A DNA stretch of 5,811 nucleotides from Candidatus Rifleibacteriota bacterium (GTDB taxonomy: Bacteria > Muiribacteriota > Ozemobacteria > Ozemobacterales > Ozemobacteraceae): assembly GCA_028691595.1 (NCBI GenBank), contig JAQUZA010000119.1, positions 1 to 5,811 on the forward strand. Direction: 5' to 3'. The first letter of the stretch is position 1. The number at the start of each line of letters is the position of its first letter. Positions 3,414 through 5,811 of the stretch are shown here, in pieces. The notes beneath the pieces are model-generated. The model was not told the DNA's origin. It searched no databases and saw nothing but the letters and a program-made list of their open reading frames with translations. Both the position numbers and the translations under genes were made by a program.

Positions 3414-5811
3414 ACTTAAAAATCAAAACCCAGGGTACACCGGCCGTAAGTTTTACACCCCTGGCAGAATCAGAAATTTTGCCGGCACTGATTCGGGTTG
3501 TTGGGCACAGGCTTTGTAGAATCTTTTTCAGGCGCTGCAGGGTGCTTTTGAAGGCACCATAATCGAATTCAGGGTCATAATCAGTACCCCACGCCGAACG
3601 ATAAAGGGATTCAACGCTCAGGGCATGGGGTTGAGCCATAAAAAGTTGCAGAAGAACATTGTGAGGAATGGAACCTGCCTTAAGGCGAATCTGATTGTCA
3701 GAAAAAGAAATCTGCCCGGCTGGGGAATCAAAAATCAGGTGACCGTCTGGTCTATTTTTTTTCCATAACAGATATTCATCATGATGCATGGTTTTTGTGC
3801 TTTTGCGTGTCATCAGCGTAAAAAATTCATCGGCGCGATTTTTGCCCAGGTGCAAAGTGTTTGCCACCTCTTTGAGCCCTTTGAGTCTTTCACAGAGCAG
3901 TTTCATCATCGATGGAGGGGTTCGGCCAATATGAAACTTGAGATATTCGAGGGCCGCAGGGCTTCCCGTTGCGTGTAATCTAAGGGCAATATGGCCCCAA
4001 AACGAGTCATAACAACCAGTTTCGCGAAAGTTGTTCAATTCGTTTTCAAGATTTAGTTTTGTGTTCCGTTCTGGAAAAAATGTTGCCGTGAGAATATTGA
4101 GCAGGGTCAACTGAATTCTACCTTCTTCAACGGCAATATTCCGCCTGGCGCTGGAGAGAAGTTCATAGCCCTCAGCTTCCTTTCCTTGAAAAATAAGAGA
4201 GGATGCCAGACCATATTGCAGGTCACCAATCTGAATGCCGGTTGCCTGTCTTGCAATAGCGTCTTCAAGGAGCTTGCGGTATTTTTGTTCACCCTCTTTA
4301 AAGCGGCAGTTAAAAATATCGGTCATCGCAAGAAGCGATTCACCAACATGACAAGCACGTGGTTCAAGTTTCCCGGCCTTTTTCATTTCTGCGGCATTGG
4401 CAAGCCATGTCTTTGCTGCAGCTGATTTGCCAAGCAGTTCACTAATCCAGGCCAGTAATGAATATATTTCATAAACACCGCTGAGGTTTTTAATTTCCTC
4501 ACGCATTAGCAGAACTTCGCGGAATATTTTCATGGCTTTGAAAAAATAACCGAGTTTAAGATAGAGTTTTCCGAGGCCCATGCCGGTTACAGAAGCATTC
4601 CAATGGTTATTAATCGATTTGTAAAGATTGTATGCACGGGTCAGCTGCAGGCGGGCATTGTAAAATCGACCCGTATCAAATTCAACAAGGCCGAGGTTGG
4701 CAAGAAAAGAGGGCAAAAGGTTACGCATTCTATACTGCCGTGCAAGATGAAGGCCTGAATGATAATGCGAACGGGCATTTTGCGGGTGACCTCTTGAAAA
4801 GTAAACATTTCCCAGGGCATTTTCGGTGCGAGCCAGCCATTCGTGTTCATTTTCGAGAATAAAGGTCTCGCGGGCGAGAAACAACTCTGCCAGGGCCTCA
4901 TCATCGCGGTTAAGGCGTTTTAAAACAAGTGCCGTTGCATAAAAAAGGTGACCAAGAGCGCTGCCAGATTCGTCTTCGTATTGTTGTTTAGCTTCTTCAA
5001 GCAGGCTAACAGCTTCCTCGAAACGTTCCTGCGCAGAAAAAGTTTTTGAAACGTCTATATAAGCAGTATGTGCAAGTCTGACTCCGCGGCTGAGATAATG
5101 AGACGCAAAAAAATTGATGATCGAAAAACGCCCGGCATAAAATAGTTGCTGGCTGATTTCGTTAAAACGGGCAATTACATCGTCGTCGAGCCCAATGAGT
5201 GCACCCAGATAAATTGCCGCCTCAGCCAGCCCCGGGTCTGAAGCCTGAAGATTGCGGGCTACCCAATCTCTTATCTCCTCAAAACGAATGTTTAAAACAT
5301 CTGAACGGTTGGTGATAAAAGAAACCAGCATTCTTGGCAGCTTTGGCAAAAACTCCAGGCTATCATCACTTTTCATAACATTTGCCAGCAACCATTCAAG
5401 TTTTTCAGTGTTCAGACCTTTGAAAATTTCAATGAAATAATTCTCTATTATAGCTCTGATACGTGGTTCAGGTGACTCTCTGATAAAAATCATTCCGGCG
5501 GTGGCCTGTTTTTCGCAAAACTCAGGCAGGCTTCTGAGCTCTATCCAGAGACGGGTCTCGCGGTCAATATCGGCCGGTGGCAGAGCGGGGGGATGCAGAA
5601 GCAGAGAGGTCGGCAGGCGACAATTGAAGAGGCTGTTCCAGACAAGATCACTTTCTTCACGTGGGTCAAGTTTAACAGGAGTGCGTTTAAAAAATTTCAG
5701 CGGCAATTCCCCGTAGGCTGCTCTTCCGCTCCAGGCGAGATAGAGTGAAACCCTTTTAAGAACGCTGTCAGAAGTCTGTCTGGCGATGCTTAACAGCAAC
5801 TTCTGGTTATA
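3412..5811 (-). CDS. TPR protein with C-terminal OmpR-type winged-helix DNA-binding domain (5' partial)
   Basis: The frame is open to the right edge, and the TTG at 5799 has no visible Shine-Dalgarno, so the N-terminus is missing. Positions count from that TTG (795 residues to the TAG). Residues 1-240 are helical and not recognised. Residues about 245-475 hold at least four TPR-like helix pairs, for example ALGNVYFSRGHPQNARSHY, NLGLVEFDTGRFYNARLQL and LGKLYLKLGYFFKAMKIF. Degenerate helical repeats probably continue to about 560. Residues 695-785 match a Trans_reg_C winged helix: VLLQLFMAQPHALSVESLYRS, then AWG, then a recognition-helix segment AFKSTLQRLKKIL and the wing ending RGVKL. No receiver domain is seen, so the signal is probably sensed by the TPR part or a missing N-terminal domain; a STAND-type NTPase is possible but unproven. 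It probably acts in the cytosol as a transcription regulator. It lies 177 bp upstream of the secreted pair, in the same direction, and may control it. Confidence 0.85.
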   Translation of the reverse strand, partial: YNQKLLLSIARQTSDSVLKRVSLYLAWSGRAAYGELPLKFFKRTPVKLDPREESDLVWNSLFNCRLPTSLLLHPPALPPADIDRETRLWIELRSLPEFCEKQATAGMIFIRESPEPRIRAIIENYFIEIFKGLNTEKLEWLLANVMKSDDSLEFLPKLPRMLVSFITNRSDVLNIRFEEIRDWVARNLQASDPGLAEAAIYLGALIGLDDDVIARFNEISQQLFYAGRFSIINFFASHYLSRGVRLAHTAYIDVSKTFSAQERFEEAVSLLEEAKQQYEDESGSALGHLFYATALVLKRLNRDDEALAELFLARETFILENEHEWLARTENALGNVYFSRGHPQNARSHYHSGLHLARQYRMRNLLPSFLANLGLVEFDTGRFYNARLQLTRAYNLYKSINNHWNASVTGMGLGKLYLKLGYFFKAMKIFREVLLMREEIKNLSGVYEIYSLLAWISELLGKSAAAKTWLANAAEMKKAGKLEPRACHVGESLLAMTDIFNCRFKEGEQKYRKLLEDAIARQATGIQIGDLQYGLASSLIFQGKEAEGYELLSSARRNIAVEEGRIQLTLLNILTATFFPERNTKLNLENELNNFRETGCYDSFWGHIALRLHATGSPAALEYLKFHIGRTPPSMMKLLCERLKGLKEVANTLHLGKNRADEFFTLMTRKSTKTMHHDEYLLWKKNRPDGHLIFDSPAGQISFSDNQIRLKAGSIPHNVLLQLFMAQPHALSVESLYRSAWGTDYDPEFDYGAFKSTLQRLKKILQSLCPTTRISAGKISDSARGVKLTAGVPWVLIFK

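Noticed and set aside
5797..5799. TTG at 5799 as the true start of the TPR regulator
   Set aside because: The frame continues to the edge (codons for Y, N, Q, K) and no ribosome binding site is visible, so the gene is more likely truncated by the window.
1..5811. CRISPR array, insertion sequence ends, tRNA or attachment site
   Set aside because: No regularly spaced direct repeats, no transposase-like frame, and no cloverleaf or terminal inverted repeats with target duplications were seen on either strand.

Overview
The window is a 5.8 kb piece of a bacterial chromosome of medium GC content. The two genes that start inside it carry clear Sec-type signal peptides and Shine-Dalgarno sites. Nothing here fixes the taxon. 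GAF/GGDEF signalling, a large TPR regulator and export-rich operons suggest an environmental, probably Gram-negative lineage. There are no rRNA or tRNA genes, insertion sequences or CRISPR arrays.

Layout. Bases 2-799 (+) hold the 3' part of a GAF-GGDEF protein that runs in from the left edge. Its GGDEF active site is badly degraded, but the RxxD motif that binds cyclic di-GMP as an inhibitor survives. Bases 800-1032 separate two convergent genes. They contain a rho-independent terminator for the + gene and a striking perfect 17-bp inverted repeat with a 4-nt loop. The rest is coded on the - strand in the order 5811->3412, 3234->2398, 2337->1033. The first is a large TPR protein with a C-terminal winged-helix DNA-binding domain, truncated by the right edge. 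The second is a secreted 278-residue protein that I do not recognise. The third is a secreted subtilisin-fold (S8) protein whose catalytic Asp and Ser are replaced by Ala and Leu, so it is probably a pseudoprotease.

The 177-bp gap between the regulator and the secreted pair carries two candidate sigma70-type promoters and four short dyad symmetries. One dyad overlaps a -35 TTGACA and one sits immediately downstream of a TATACT -10. The 60-bp spacing and shared direction of the two secreted genes suggest a two-gene operon, possibly controlled by the adjacent TPR/winged-helix regulator (inference). The pseudosubtilase has no ATG, GTG or well-placed TTG start. Its signal peptide is recovered only by starting at a CTG codon six bases after a GGAGG.

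The most novel candidate is this module: a TPR/winged-helix regulator beside an exported unknown protein and an exported, catalytically dead subtilase.
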